Counted from the stretch's first letter, positions 26,141 through 40,853 are shown. The stretch: 64,000 bases of DNA from Chrysaora quinquecirrha (GCA_014526335.1 JACTAT010000029.1:933998-997997), one strand, 5' to 3'. Notes: generated from the sequence alone by a model not told the origin. Made by a program: numbers and translations.

Positions 26141-29100
26141 CCGGCACATAAGCGTTTGCGAACAAATTTTGTCTCACTAGTGCTGCCTCATATAGGATCA
26201 GCTGAGACTGTCCATACAGTTTTGTAGCATCTACATTGCCACTGGCGTCGGATAAATTTTTCAGAAATCTAAAATAGGCCTACGAATTTACGCATTCGTT
26301 TTCCAGGCGATGTTCAGAACTACAGGGTCTACACCTGGCCTTTTTATTGGATTAGTCTATTGATGGAAGATGGGAGGATCATTTAAACGTTTCGTTATTT
26401 CATTAAGAGCACACATCTCAAGGAGATAGTTACTTAAATCACGCAGCTGAGCGGTGCTTTGATCTACTATGACCAAGGAGTCATGACGTATGAAGTCCTG
26501 CATGGCATCTGTCCCAAAAACATTCCCCACAAGGTCACTAAAAGACCCATGATTTCAGAGTATAGAACCAGAAATCATGAAGATCTGTAAATCCCCAAAG
26601 TTCTGTTAGAAAGTGCAAAACGAAGTTTCTATTTCTCTGGGGTAAAAAACTGGAATGCTATCCCTGAGAACATTCGAGAAAAAGAGTCAATCGCTCGTTT
26701 TAAAACAGGTTTTTAGAGAGTATCTTTTGAACCTTTCACAGGATCAGAACACGATCCCTTGATGGAGCAGCGACTTAGATTAATTATTTTCTAAACAATA
26801 CTGTTTGTAGGTTTCGTTTAAAATTTTGTTCTTCTTGTAAGCTGAAAGGTACCTCGTGTATAAATGAAATGAAGTGGGCGGTAGCGCACGAAGCAAGGGC
26901 TTAAAGCTGGACACTCAGGCCTGAAAGCATTTCGGTGTTGCCAGAAAGATTTTCCTTTGCAACGCCGAGTCAGCAGAATTCGTCAACAATTCAATTCAAT
27001 AGACCTTTTCGACTAAAGGCCTCGTTTTCAAAAAACTTGAAAATTAAGTCATAGAGAAATTTCGACTTCAGATGAAAATTTTTACGCTTCTAGTCCTTAC
27101 GATATTGATTCTATAGCGATTAGAAGTTTGAAAATTTATAAGGGATTTTACCGTGTAAAATGACTGAGGGTGTAAAATTTCACCCCCAGCGATTTTTCAC
27201 GGTCAAATCCTTTATAGAATTTCAAACTTTAACACCTATAAAATGAATATCTTAAGGACTAGAAGCATAAAACCTTGCCTGAACACTAAAAAGAAGGTGC
27301 TGAATTCGAATCTGAAGTCGAAATTTCTCTATGGCCTGATTTTCAATTTTCTTGAAAACGAGGCCCTTAGTTGAAATGGTCTATCAAGAAAGTATCTGGG
27401 TCCTAATCTGAATCCATCAGAACCTCTTTGTAATGGCGACCTGACGAGGCCTAAATGTTTGAGTGAAGCTTCCAAGGCATATTTTAACATATGTACTGGT
27501 GGGCCATTTGGCCCAGCAGGCCCCCTTGCTGTCCTATTGTTTTGGACAAAAGCTTTTCAAATTATAATTGAAATTCAAAAGAAACCAGGGCCCTTTTCTT
27601 ATTTTGGCCCACCACTGAAAATTCCTTAAAATATGCTCTGGAAGCTTCGAAGTAAAATTGGTCTAAACATGGTGGTTTTTTAATTTAGTCAAAAAAGGGC
27701 GTGTGAGAAGAATTTGATATTTGTTTCCCACAATCTGAATCATCTGAATCAATTTGTAATGTCGGCCTGATAAGGCCTAACGTGCGAGGGAAACTTATAG
27801 AATAGGGCCTGTGACTTTTAGTAGAATTTGATTTGCATTTCCTTGGCTTTTGCTTGTGGTATTTTAAACCTTCGATACCGTTGTTTTGTAAGCTTTGAAT
27901 CGTGGCTTTATTTCGCCGGCCTAAAAAAAATTAAGATGAAAGGATCCCTTGCTTATGTATAGCTGCTGCTAGTTGCACTCAGCGGAAGCTATTTCTAGTA
28001 TATAGACTAGCCTGGTAGTCTTCACATTCTCTACGGAGCGAAGAATTCCCAATTCCGAAGATAAACTCGTGTGGAATATTTCAAGCTTTTTCAAGAATCA
28101 TTTCAATGCAGATCCGATGTGAATCTTTTCTAGAATCTTTTTCAATGCTAAGGCCCCTTACGCTACGCCGGCATGATGTCACCGCGTTTTGATTTTCGTG
28201 CCGTCATACGATTTTGCACAGCATCCAGCAGATACACCCGAGCGCAGCGCCATGGTCTTCATCGAAATCATTACAGCTACACTGAGACGCTACAGCAGCT
28301 CATTCGCAGATTTGCTTCGCATTGCTTTTGGGAAACAATAGGGAAACAAGGTTTCGGAGCGTCATATATCGGATTGGATTGATTGCACTCTACCGCTGTA
28401 TCCCGTCTTGATTTTCTTATCACCTCTAGAGCACAAGGATTATTAAGACTTGCGGGGCTTGTTATACGGAATTGAGTCGTCAAATTAACTGTTTGCTGAA
28501 CATGAAAATCACGCGACAATTGCTTTTTGAAATGAATACAGGTTATACACAGAAGAGAAAAAAAACAGCATTATTTGCTGAACATGAAAATCACGCGACA
28601 ATTTCTTTCTGAAATGAATACTGGTTTTACACACAAGAGCAAAACAGCATTATTTATTCAGCATTCTAAATGAATAACAAGATCAACAGAAAATAAAAAA
28701 GAGAATCCTGCAACAAATAGAAGTTCAAGATCTTGCTTCAGTTCTTCGTCATCTTCGCCTTCTAGCGTCCCCAACTAAAATTTTTGCATCGACGACGACA
28801 AAGGGCACAAGGACCTCGTCCGGTGACATCGCAACTCGGTGCTGGATCTGCTGGGAAACATTGATTACCTCAGCAATACATTTATATGTATTTGTTATTA
28901 AAATGAACATGATTTTGAATCAAGGCAAAAAGGAAACATACCTTCAACCGCCTCTTCCATGTAATCATCAGGTTCATCAGAATCAAATTCTTCATCTTTC
29001 TTCAACTTTCTAGCATCTTAAATTACAATTTTCGCTATTTAGTTCGATTAAAAAACCAAACACTGTCTTTATAAAGTAACCTGTTTATCTCGGTTTAATA

Positions 29101-32100
29101 AGTAATTGTAAGCCTAGGATTATAAATAGTAAAGCAACTCGAGTACTCCGCAAAGAAGCTTTAAGAAAACAAAAAGAAACTAATATTTTTGAGTTTACAA
29201 AACTAGCTACAAAATTGAAAGAAATGGCAGAAAGTCTTTGGACAATGGTTTTTCTGCCTGACACTCCCTTTTTCTGATGCTAATACTACGAGGAGTTTCA
29301 GACGAAAAAAGCTTTTAAGCATGTCGCAAGATGTTGCCGCTATTTTTCACATTTTTAAATGAATATTTTGCTATTGTTAGTCATAAATCGCTTTGTATCT
29401 AGACCACTGCAAATTTGGTAGATTTAAACCAACATTATAGCAGGAAAGCGTTGCCATTTCAAAATGGTTGCTGGCCGCAGTTTGGGCCTGATAGCTTTGT
29501 GTTAGACAGAAAGCCCTGACCAAATTGTGCCAAAAAACGTATAGATTTAAGCGTATGAATTTGCAATATCTTATTGATTTAAATGTAAAATCTGCTTAAA
29601 AGAGACAATTTTAATTCAAACTTACTGCAAACAGCAATGGCTAAGCCAAGAACAAGGGCCAAAAACAAAATCGTCCTCATTTTGGAATGCTTCTTTCAAA
29701 TCTACAAATATGTAATAAAAAAAGAAACCTACATTATCTGCATTATGTCTAAACAAAAATCGATCAAGTTCGAGAAATACTTTGTGTACTTTTCCACGGA
29801 ATGATCTGCCTCTCGGTAAAGACATAAGAAATACTTAACTAACCCAAAATAAGAAATCGTATGTCTACCCAACTTTGAGTCGTGGCTAAGGGAATATGCT
29901 AATCAAAATGGACAAGATAAAAACAGAGAGAGAATTAGCTAAAATGCAAGAGCAACGTCCCTTGCGATGCAATACGTAAACGTACTAGCGTACTTGTTAA
30001 AGAAAGTAAAGAAAGCATTCTAACCTTGTGTAAAGCCGAAGTCCCTTTTTCAATCTTCAAGCCAGCAGCAGTGAATCTGAGTAGGAAATCGATGCTACAG
30101 TTGCTTAAATAAGCCAAAACGCGTGACTTCGCATTGTGCTCCTTTCGGCCAATCAGATACAACTTCTTTTCATTACTAACCTGCTACAGTTAATCAAGTG
30201 TGAGCAACACCCAGTTCTATTGAAAATACTTGACACTCCCATTTCCGTCGACTGGATCCTTTACCTTTTTTGGTTAAAAAAAGAACAAGAGGAAGTACAG
30301 CAAGTTTACACTAGGAGGTGTCTTGATCATTGGCATGTGGAATGCCCAATGGAAAAAGTGACCACATTTCGAGACAGGAATATGCGTGCCATAAATTTGG
30401 GTTCGAATTTTTGCGTGAAGCCATTTTCTAGTGTCTAGAATTTTAACTACATCTTCCTGCGTTATTCTACTTTGTGATATTCTACTTTGTAAATATGACA
30501 ACATCGGCAACCCATCCTTCTGATCCATCTCTCCATAAAAAATACCACCCATATTTTTGGGAGAAGATAACTCACGACTGCAATATCTTTTCGTAAAATG
30601 TTCTGTGTGAATCCATATTTTTGTGTGAGAATTTGATCCACTTTACGGACACACCCGTGTTAAAAAGTGGTCACTACCCCATGGCATGGAATCATTTGAA
30701 ATTATGTCGTTCGTGCCTTTGGTAGTGTAATCAACTTTGGCATTATTGTATGTTATAACACTGTAGAATAATGCATGTTGTTCAGTCTATTTGCTTTCTA
30801 AGTGAGTTGTTCAGTCTATTTACTTAAAAAGTGGTCACTACCCCATGGCATGGAATCATTTGAAATTTTTTCGTTTCGTGACTTTAGTAGTTTAATCAAC
30901 TTTGGCATTATTGTATGTTATACCACTGTAGAACAATGCATGTTGTTCGGTTTGCTTTCTAAGTGAACTTGGTTTCATGGCATGTTATTTCCAATGATAG
31001 TAAGGGCTTAGGAAAGTAACAAGATTAAAAGCATTTCTTTGATATGGTAATCCTTCTACCCTTGAGAAGGGGGCATTTGTCTTTAATCAGTACGGGGGTG
31101 TAATGATTTTTGACACGGTCTAGAATTTCCCCTTCAAAATGATACCCGGCTTTAGAAGTAAAAAAATACACCGCAAAACATTGAAGTAACAGTCTTCTCT
31201 TACAAAATATCTCTTTTGGCAATCGGTTTCAGAAAAAGTACCGTCTTTCGATACCCGGCACTAGAGAAAAGGGGTGAAATGGATACCCGGAAAGGAGTGC
31301 ACATCCCGTCAACAAAATACACTAAGTACCCCCACCCGGTCTTTCTGCGCCTCATTCTTATGAAATCTGTGCTTTTTGTTTTGACATAACTCAGTATTTT
31401 GAAAGACTTACAGATACCGTCAATGCTCAACAAATTTCGATGGGTTTTTAATATTAAGTAAAAAGAATGTACCACACAAAGAAAAAATGCATTGCAACTA
31501 CTGTGCCTGTCATGGCGCGAATAGACAGTAGACGAAAAGATATTGCAGTCGTGAGTTATCTTCTCCCAAAAATATGGGTGGTATTTTTTATGGAGAGATG
31601 GATCAGAGGGATGGATTGCCGATGTTGTCATATTTACAAAGTAGAATATCACAAAGTAGAATAACGAGGGAAGGTATAGTTAAAAATGAAATGAAGGCAC
31701 AAGAAAATGGCTTCAAGCAAAAATCGGACCCAGATTATATGGCACACATATTCCTGTCTCAAAGTGTGGTCACTTTTCCCCTTGGGTATTCCACATGCCA
31801 ATCACCGAGACACCTCCTCGTGTCCACTTGTTGTACTTCCTCTTGTTCTTTTTTTAACCAAAAAAGGTAAAGGATCCAGTCGACGGAAATGGGAGTGTCA
31901 AATATTTTCAATAGAACTGGGTGTTGCTCACACTTGATTAACTGCAGCAGGTTAGTAATAAAAAGAAGTTGTATCTGATTGGCCGAAAGGAGCACAATGC
32001 GAAGTCACGCGTTTTGGCTTATTTAAGCAACTGTAGCATCGATTTCCTACTCAGATTCACTGCTGCTGGCTTGAAGATTGAAAAAGGGACTTCGGCCTTA

Positions 32101-34956
32101 CACAAGGTTAGAATGCTTTCTTTACTTTCTTTAACAAGTACGCTAGTACGTTTACGTATTGCATCGCAAGGGACGTTGCTCTTGCTTTTTAGCTACTTCT
32201 CTCTCTGTTTTTATCTTGTCCATTTTGATTAGCCCTTTCCCTTAGCCACGGCTCAAAGTTGGGTAGACGTACGATTTCTTATTTTGGGTTAATTAAGTAT
32301 TTCTTATGTCTTTACCGAGAGGCAGATCATTCCGTGGAAAAGTACACAAAGTATTTCTCAAACTTGATCGATTTTTGTTTATAAATAATGCAGATAATGT
32401 AGGTTTCTTTTTTTATTACATATTTGTAGATTTGAAAGAAGCATTCCAAAATGAGGACGATTTTGTTTTTGGCCCTTGTTCTTGGCTTAGCCATTGCTGT
32501 TTGCAGTAAGTTTGAATTAAAATTGCCTCTTTTTAGCAGATTTTACATTTAAATCGATAAAATATTGCAAATTAATACGCTTAAATCAATACGTTTTTTT
32601 GCAAAATTTATAGCCGAATTAATTGGTCAGTGCTTTCTGTCCAACCCAAAGCTATCAGGCCCAAACTGCGGCCAGCAACCATTTTGAAATGGCAACGCTT
32701 TCCTGCTATAATGTTGGTTTAAATCGATCAAATTTGCAGTTATCTACATACAATGCGATTTATGACTAACAATAGCAAAATATTCATTTAAAAATGCGAA
32801 AAATAGCGGCAACATCTTGCGACATGCTTAAAAGCTTTTTTCGTCTGAAACTCCTCGTAGTATTAGCATCAGAAGAAGGGAGTGTCAGGGAGAAAATCCA
32901 TTGTCCAAAGACTTTCTGCCATTTCTTTCAATTTTGTAGCTAGTTTTGTAAACTCAAAAATATTAGTTTCTTTTGGTTTTCTTAAAGCTTCTTTGCGGAG
33001 TACTCGAGTTGCTTTACTATTTATAATGCTAGCCTTACAATTATTTATTAAACCGAGATTAACAGGTTACTTTATAAAGACAGTGTTTGGTTTTTAATGA
33101 AACTAAATAGCGAAAATTGTAATTTAAGATGCTAGAAAGCTGAAGAAAGATGAAGAATTTGATTCTGATGAACCTGATGATTACATGGAAGAGGCGGTTG
33201 AAGGTATGTTTCCTTTTTGCCTTGATTCAAAATCATGATCATTTTAATAACAAATAGATTTAAATGTATTGCTGAGGTAATCAATGTTTCCCAGCAGATC
33301 CAGCACCGAGTTGCGATGTCAACGGACGAGGTCCTTGTGCCCTTTGTCGTCGTCGATGCAAAAATTTTAGTTGGGGACGCTAGAAGGCGAAGATGACGAA
33401 GAACTGAAGCAAGATCTTCAACTTCTATTTGTTGCAGGATTCTCTTTTTTATTTTCTGTTGATCTTGTTATTCGTTTAGAATGCTGAATGAATAATGCTG
33501 TTTTTCTCTTGTGTTTAAAACCTGTATTCATTTCAAAAAGCAATTGTCGCGTGATTTTCATGTTCAGCCAATAATGCTGGTTTTTTTCTCTTCTGTGTAA
33601 AACTGTATTCATTTCAAAAAGCAATCGTCGCGTGATTTTCATGTTCGACGAGTCAATTCCGTATAACAATCTCTGCAAGTCTTAATAATCATTGCGCTCT
33701 AGTGGTGATAAGAAAATCAAGACGGGACACAGCGGGAGAGTGCAATCAGTCCAATCCGATATGTGACGCTCCGAAGCCTTGTTTTCCTATTGTTTCCCAA
33801 AAGAAATGCGAAGCAAATCTGTGAAGGAGCTGCTGTAGCGTCTCAATGTAACTGTAATGTTCTTGATGAAGACCATGGCGCTGCGCTCGGGTGTTACCTC
33901 TGGGTGCTGGGCAAAATCTTATGACGGCAAGAATATCAAAACGCGGCGACATTAGTTGGCATAGCGTAAGGGGCCTTAGCATTGAAAAAGACTCTTGAAA
34001 AGATTCACATCGGATCCGCATTGAAAAGATTCTTGAAAAATCTTGAAATATTCCACACGAGTTTATCTTCGGAATTGGGATTCTCCGCTCCGTAGAGGAT
34101 GTGAAAACTACAAGGCTAGTCTATATACTAGAAATAGCGTCCGCTAATTGTAACTAGCAGCAACTATATACATTAGCAAGGGATCCTCTCATCTAGCAAG
34201 GGATCCTTTTTAAGCCGGCGATATCAAGTTATAATTAAACACTTATAAAACACTGCTATCCCATATTTAAAATACCAAAACAAAATCCAAGGAAACTCAG
34301 ATCAAATTCTAATAGAAGTCGCAGGTCCTATTTTACTTCCAAGTTTCCCTCACACGTTTGGCCGGATCAGGCCGCCATTACAAAGAGATTTCAATGGATT
34401 CAGATTTGAGCTTAGATCTTTTCTTGATTGAATTGAACTGTTGACGAATTCTGCTAACTCAGCGTTGCGAAGCAAAATCTTTGTCGCAACATAGGAATGC
34501 TTTCACGCACGAGTGTCCAGATATAAGTAACTTTGTTTGTATCTACCTTAAATCATCGAATAAGCTTCAACCTTCGAATAAGCCCTCCCCTAGAATAAGC
34601 CCCGACATAAGAATTCATTCTGCAAATAAGCCATCCCCTCGAATAAGACCCCATGGGGAATTATTCGAAGGATTTATGAATTTGTTTTTGTCTATAATGC
34701 ATCTTACATCTTATTAAAAGACTGAATAAGTCAGTGCTGAGTGGTTTCACTATCAATGCAATCAATATTCAGCCATTGACTGTTGTCAAACAGCTGATTT
34801 TGATAAAAGAGTACAGATTTATCTCTCTGCTATTCTTTCGATAACAAACTGGAAACATCGAACTTTAAAATAAGCCCCCCCCCTCGAATAAGCCCCCACC
34901 GTAAATTCATTTTTATGTTCGAAGAATTCGAACATATTGATGTGGGGTGGCGTGTC

Positions 34957-34998
<42 letters not shown>

Positions 34999-37825
34999 CA
35001 ACGCTTGAACAATGGAAAACGTGTAACAATAGGGCCATTGTCAAGAATGCCATTAGGGCCATTGTCTCGGCCATTTATGCGCAATTTTCGGTTAGTTCTT
35101 CACAATCACGGCCAGCAAGCCCCTTTGTCGATTTAAGTTCATGTGACAATTTTTCTCCTCGCACAAGCTTGATTGCATATGACTCATGGTTGTTTACCAT
35201 ATGAAACTGGCAAACTGCCACCTTGGATTGGTAAATGACATTTCACGCATTCTCAACATTGATCAAAGAGTTTTGGCAAAGAGCGGAAATTTCAAAACAG
35301 TTTTCGAAACAATTCTTCATTATTACCATCCTCACCATGAAAATCGTCATAATAATTATAATAATAATAATAATAATCACCATCATCATCATTATAATCA
35401 TCATGATTACCATCACCATCATTGATGGTGTGGCTGCGGCAAGATCTGAAGGAACGGCACCACCACTACAATCACCCCTGCAACCATCACCACCACCACC
35501 ACCTCTATCACCACCATCACCCCTATTACAATGTTGAGAATATCACACTCTCTCTTAGTTCGGTCGAATTATATAGACGATTTCAGACAAAAAGACTCAG
35601 ACAAAATCACTTTGTCATAATTTCATGAACGCAATCTTTACACTACGTTTTTACTCAGAACACTAACTCAAAATTGGAAAGTCTAAACTCATATTACACC
35701 AATGAGGAAATCAAGATATATTTTGTCCAATCAAAATTTAGAATAACAGGAAAATGACAAAACCCTTAATACAATAGTTTTACGCAAATACTTAGTAGTT
35801 TAAGTTAACAAAACATGAATCAGTTTCCTCGTCTCAATCTGAATACGAGGCTATTACGCATTTACTCCACTACACAGGAATAGGAAGAAAATATTTTAAT
35901 CTTTGAATAGTAAATCTACATTGCAGTATTGAAATGAATGAACCTAACGAACACACTGAAATCTTTATCCATAACTGAGAAAACATGATAAGTAAAAGCA
36001 AGCATGCGGGGTTTTCCCAACATACAACCACCACTCCCCTTATCACCACCACCACCCCCCTATCACCACCACCACAACCACCCCTACAATCATCACCACG
36101 ATCACCCCTATCACAACCACCACAAGCACCCCTACCTTCAGCACCACAACCACCTCTACCACCACCACCACACCCAACCTACCATCACAATCACCGCTAC
36201 CAACCAGCATCATAACCATCGTGATCATCAACATCATCATCATAACCACCACCATTATCATAATAATCATTATCGTCATCGTTGTGCATACCGATAAACA
36301 TCTTTCATCATTTGACCGAAATAGCTATATTCAAACAGAGTCGTTCTTCGAACATGCCCATAGGGCCCCTATGTTTTTAATATTAATACTCACCTGGCTC
36401 AGGAAGTGGCCTTCAGTGCATTCGCCGAAGCAATCACCCTTAACTGCCTGAGAAGTAACCCTTTTATGGTCGGTGATTGCCAGGGAAATGAAATTCCGGC
36501 CATTGCACCTGTCACCAAGGAGAAAGAGCCGTGGGAAAGGGATAAGTGGAAAAAAGAAAGAAAGAAAATAATGAAATTAAGTAAGGGAGGGAATAGGGAG
36601 CGAGATAAAACTTATTACTAAAAAACGAGCGAGCAGCAAGTTTCGAATTAAACTTAAGGACTCAAGTGCTGTTTATTGACAAAGTGCTAAGAAAACAACA
36701 GAACTTATGTGGGCATGACGACCTCTTTGTCCAAGGGGAAGAACTATTCAATTCCTGCGGAAGAGAAACAAAATGTTAGGAGAGCGTGAGACTGAAGATC
36801 TGAAGGTCCCTGATTCAATCCCGGGTCACGGTAGTTTTTATGTTTGAAGAATTCAAACATTATGCAGGGGTTTTCGGCAAACCGGAAGAAATAGACCTAG
36901 ATACATACATACATACATACCAAGATACCTAGGAATCAGGAATGTTGTAACAATAAGATCGGAATTTCTATTCTCTGTGCACACAATTTAAACAATCATT
37001 GAGTTAATTAATTATTTTAATTGCAATTCAAATGCATACAATCAAAACAATCGAAGAGGTTGTTCTGAGTCTTCGAAATTTGGCATGAGTTTGAACAACA
37101 AACTCATTAGGAAGCCATTAGCCAGCATGCGCTAAAATCTGGAACTAACAAAAAGCTGGGAACTCGTGGAATGAGTGGGAATAAACGGAACTGAATGGAA
37201 CCATTGTAACATGCTGAAACGAAGTGGGAATAACTTGGAATCGGAGGGAACAACTGCGACGAAGTAGAAATCGGCGGGAATAAATGAGAACGAGAGGGGT
37301 CAAGGTGGAACATACAGGGAATCACTGAAGAAAAAAAGGAAATTACCGCAAACAAGCGAGAGCAAATTGAACTAAATAGGGATCAATGATGATTACGGGG
37401 GAAAGCAGGAACAAAGCCTGAAACAGTTAGAATCACAGGGAACAATTGTGGAGATTGTTCAACACTGCAAGCTGCAAGCTAATAGGCTTATCTCGGGCTG
37501 ATCTGAGCTGATCTCATTCTTCAAACATGGCTAATGGGTACCTTTAATTCTTATTCACTGCTAATAACACTGAAACAATTTAGTTGGATCCTATTTAATG
37601 CAACATTTACTGGGACAAAAACGTTCACCATTGTCTATCAGACAAGCCGGGATAGCTCAGTTGGGAGAGCGTCAGGCTGAAGATCTGTAGGTCCCTGGTT
37701 CAATCCCGGGTCACGGCAGTTCTTTTACTTCAGTGCTAATAACACTCGAACAAGTTAGTTGGATCCTATTTAATGCAACATTTACTGGGACAAAAACGTT
37801 CACCATTGTCTATCAGACAAGCCGG

Positions 37826-37876
<51 letters not shown>

Positions 37877-38001
37877 AATCCCGGGTCACGGCAGTTCTTT
37901 TACTTCACTGCTAATAACACTGGAACAATTTAGTTGGATCCTATTGAATGCAATATTTACCAGGGACAAAAACGTTCGCCATTGTCTATCAGACATGCCG
38001 G

Positions 38002-38052
<51 letters not shown>

Positions 38053-38529
38053 AATCCCGGGTCACGGCAGTTCTTTTACTTCACTGCTAATAACACTGGA
38101 ACAATTTAGTTGGATCCTATTGAATGCAATATTTACCAGGGACAAAAACGTTCACCATTGTCTATCAGACATGCCGGGATAGCTCAGTTGGGAGAGCGCC
38201 AGACTGAAGATCTGAAGGTCCCTGGTTCAATCCCGGGTCACGGCAGTTCTTTTACTCAAGTGCTAATTAAACTGGAACAAGTTAGTTGGATCCTATTTAA
38301 TGCAACATTTACCAGGGACAAAAACGTTCGCCATTGTCTATCAGACATGCCGGGATAGCTCAGTTGGGAGAGCGTCCGACTGAAGATCTGAAGGTCCCTG
38401 GTTCAATCCCAGGTCACGGCAGTTCTTTTACTTCACTGCTAATAACACTGGAACAATTTAGTTGGATCCTATTGAATGCAATATTTACCAGGGACAAAAA
38501 CGTTCGCCATTGTCTATCAGACATGCCGG

Positions 38530-38568
<39 letters not shown>

Positions 38569-38719
38569 ATTCCCTGGTTCAATCCCGGGTCACGGCAGTT
38601 CTTTTACTCAAGTGCTAATTACACTGGAACAAGTTAGTTGGATCCTATTTAATGCAACATTTACCAGGGACAAAAACGTTCGCCATTGTTCTAACAGACA
38701 TGCCGGGATAGCTCAGTTC

Positions 38720-38757
<38 letters not shown>

Positions 38758-39051
38758 AATCCCGAATCACGGCATTTCTTTTTTTTCACTGCTAATAACA
38801 CTGGAACAATTTAGTTGGATCCTATTTAATGCAACATTTACCAGGGACAAAAACGTTCGCCATTGTCTATCAGACATGCCGGGATAGCTCAGTTGGGAGA
38901 GCGTCCGACTGAAGATCTGAAGATCCCTGGTTCAATCCACGGCAGTTCTTTTACTTCACTGCTAATAACACTTGAACAATTTTGTTGCAACCTATTGAAT
39001 GCAACATCTACTGGGACAAAAACGTTCGCCATTGTCAATCAGACATGCCGG

Positions 39052-39102
<51 letters not shown>

Positions 39103-39226
39103 AATCCCGGGTCACGGCAGTTCTTTTACTTCAGTGCTAATAAAACTGGAACAATTTAGTTGGATCCTATTTAATGCAACATCTACTGCGACAAAAACGT
39201 TCGACATTGTCTATCAGACATGCCGG

Positions 39227-39265
<39 letters not shown>

Positions 39266-39401
39266 AGTCCCTGGTTCAATCCCGGGTCACGGCAGTTCTT
39301 TTACTTCAGTGCTAATAAAACTGGAACAATTTAGTTGCATCCTATTTTATGCAACATCTACTGGGACAAAAACGTTCGCCATTGTCTATTAGACATGCCG
39401 G

Positions 39402-39452
<51 letters not shown>

Positions 39453-39591
39453 AATCCCGTTTCACGGCAGTTCTTTTACTCAAGTGCTAATTAAACTGGA
39501 ACAAGTTAGTTGGATCCTATTTAATGAAACATTTACCAGGGACAAAAACGTTCGCTATTGTCTATCAGACATGCCGGGATAGCTCAGTTGC

Positions 39592-39628
<37 letters not shown>

Positions 39629-39752
39629 AATCCCGGGTCACGGCAGTTCTTTTACTTTAGTGCTAATAAAACTGGAACATTTTAGTTGGATCCTATTTTA
39701 TGCAACATCTACTGGGACAAAAACGTTCGACATTGTCTATCAGACATGCCGG

Positions 39753-39803
<51 letters not shown>

Positions 39804-39927
39804 AATCCCGGGTCACGGCAGTTCTTTTTTTCACTGCTAATAACACTGGAACAATTTAGTTGGATCCTATTTAATGCAACATTTACTGGGACAAAAAGCT
39901 TCGCCATTGTCAAACAGACAAGCCGGA

Positions 39928-39960
<33 letters not shown>

Positions 39961-40102
39961 ATGAAGGTCCCTGGTTCAATCCCGGGTCACGGCAGTTCTT
40001 TTACTTCACTGCTAATAACACTGGAACAATTTAGTTGGATCCTATTGAATGCAATATTTACCAGGGACAAAAACGTTCGCCATTGTCTATCAGATATGCC
40101 GG

Positions 40103-40153
<51 letters not shown>

Positions 40154-40287
40154 AATCCCGGGTCACGGCAGTTCTTTTACTTAAGTGCTAATAAAACTGA
40201 AACAATTTAGTTGGATCCTATTTTATGCAACATCTACTGGGACAAAAACGTTCGCCATTGTCAATCAGACAAGCCGGTATAGCTCAT

Positions 40288-40328
<41 letters not shown>

Positions 40329-40452
40329 AATCCCGGCTCACGGCAGTTCTTTTTTTTCACTGCTAATAACACTGGAACATTTTAGTTGGATCCTATTTAA
40401 TGCAACATTTACTGGGACAAAAAGGTTCGCCATTGTCAATCAGACAAGCCGG

Positions 40453-40501
<49 letters not shown>

Positions 40502-40628
40502 GCAATCCCGGGTCACGGCAGTTCTTTTACTTCACTGCTAATAACACTGGAACAATTTAGTTGGATCCTATTGAATGCAATATTTACCAGGGACAAAAAC
40601 GTTCGCCATTGTCAATCAGACAAGCCGG

Positions 40629-40679
<51 letters not shown>

Positions 40680-40819
40680 AATCCCGGTCACGGCAGTTCT
40701 TTTACTTCAGTGCTAATAAAACTGGAACAATTTAGTTGGATCCTATTTTATGCAACATCTACTGGGACAAAAAAGTTCGCCATTGTCAATCTGACATGCG
40801 GGGATAGCTCAGTTGGGAA

Positions 40820-40853
<34 letters not shown>

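Larger units (their letters stand above)
26908..30600. repeat. left arm of large inverted duplication
   Basis: Inverted counterpart of 31531-34517, running from the gctggacactc block (complement gagtgtccag near 34517) to gactgcaatatcttttcg at about 30595, which is exactly matched by cgaaaagatattgcagtc at 31535. The arm is longer than its partner mainly because it carries MITEs at 27002 and 27466 and a local duplication near 27.4-27.8 kb. It contains one copy of the secreted-peptide gene. Confidence 0.85.
31531..34517. repeat. right arm of large inverted duplication
   Basis: Complement of 26908-30600, without the MITEs present there. The similarity is high enough that open frames recur almost unchanged in both arms. 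It contains the second copy of the secreted-peptide gene. Confidence 0.85.

Noticed and set aside
29622..32509. Paired frames MSLPRGRSFRGK at 29825 (minus) and 32306 (plus)
   Set aside because: Conserved between arms only because the arms are duplicated. They span the first intron of the peptide gene and its signal-peptide exon in another frame.
35186..36297. His-rich, Ile-rich and Pro-rich open frames
   Set aside because: They fall on trinucleotide microsatellites and are open in several frames for that reason.
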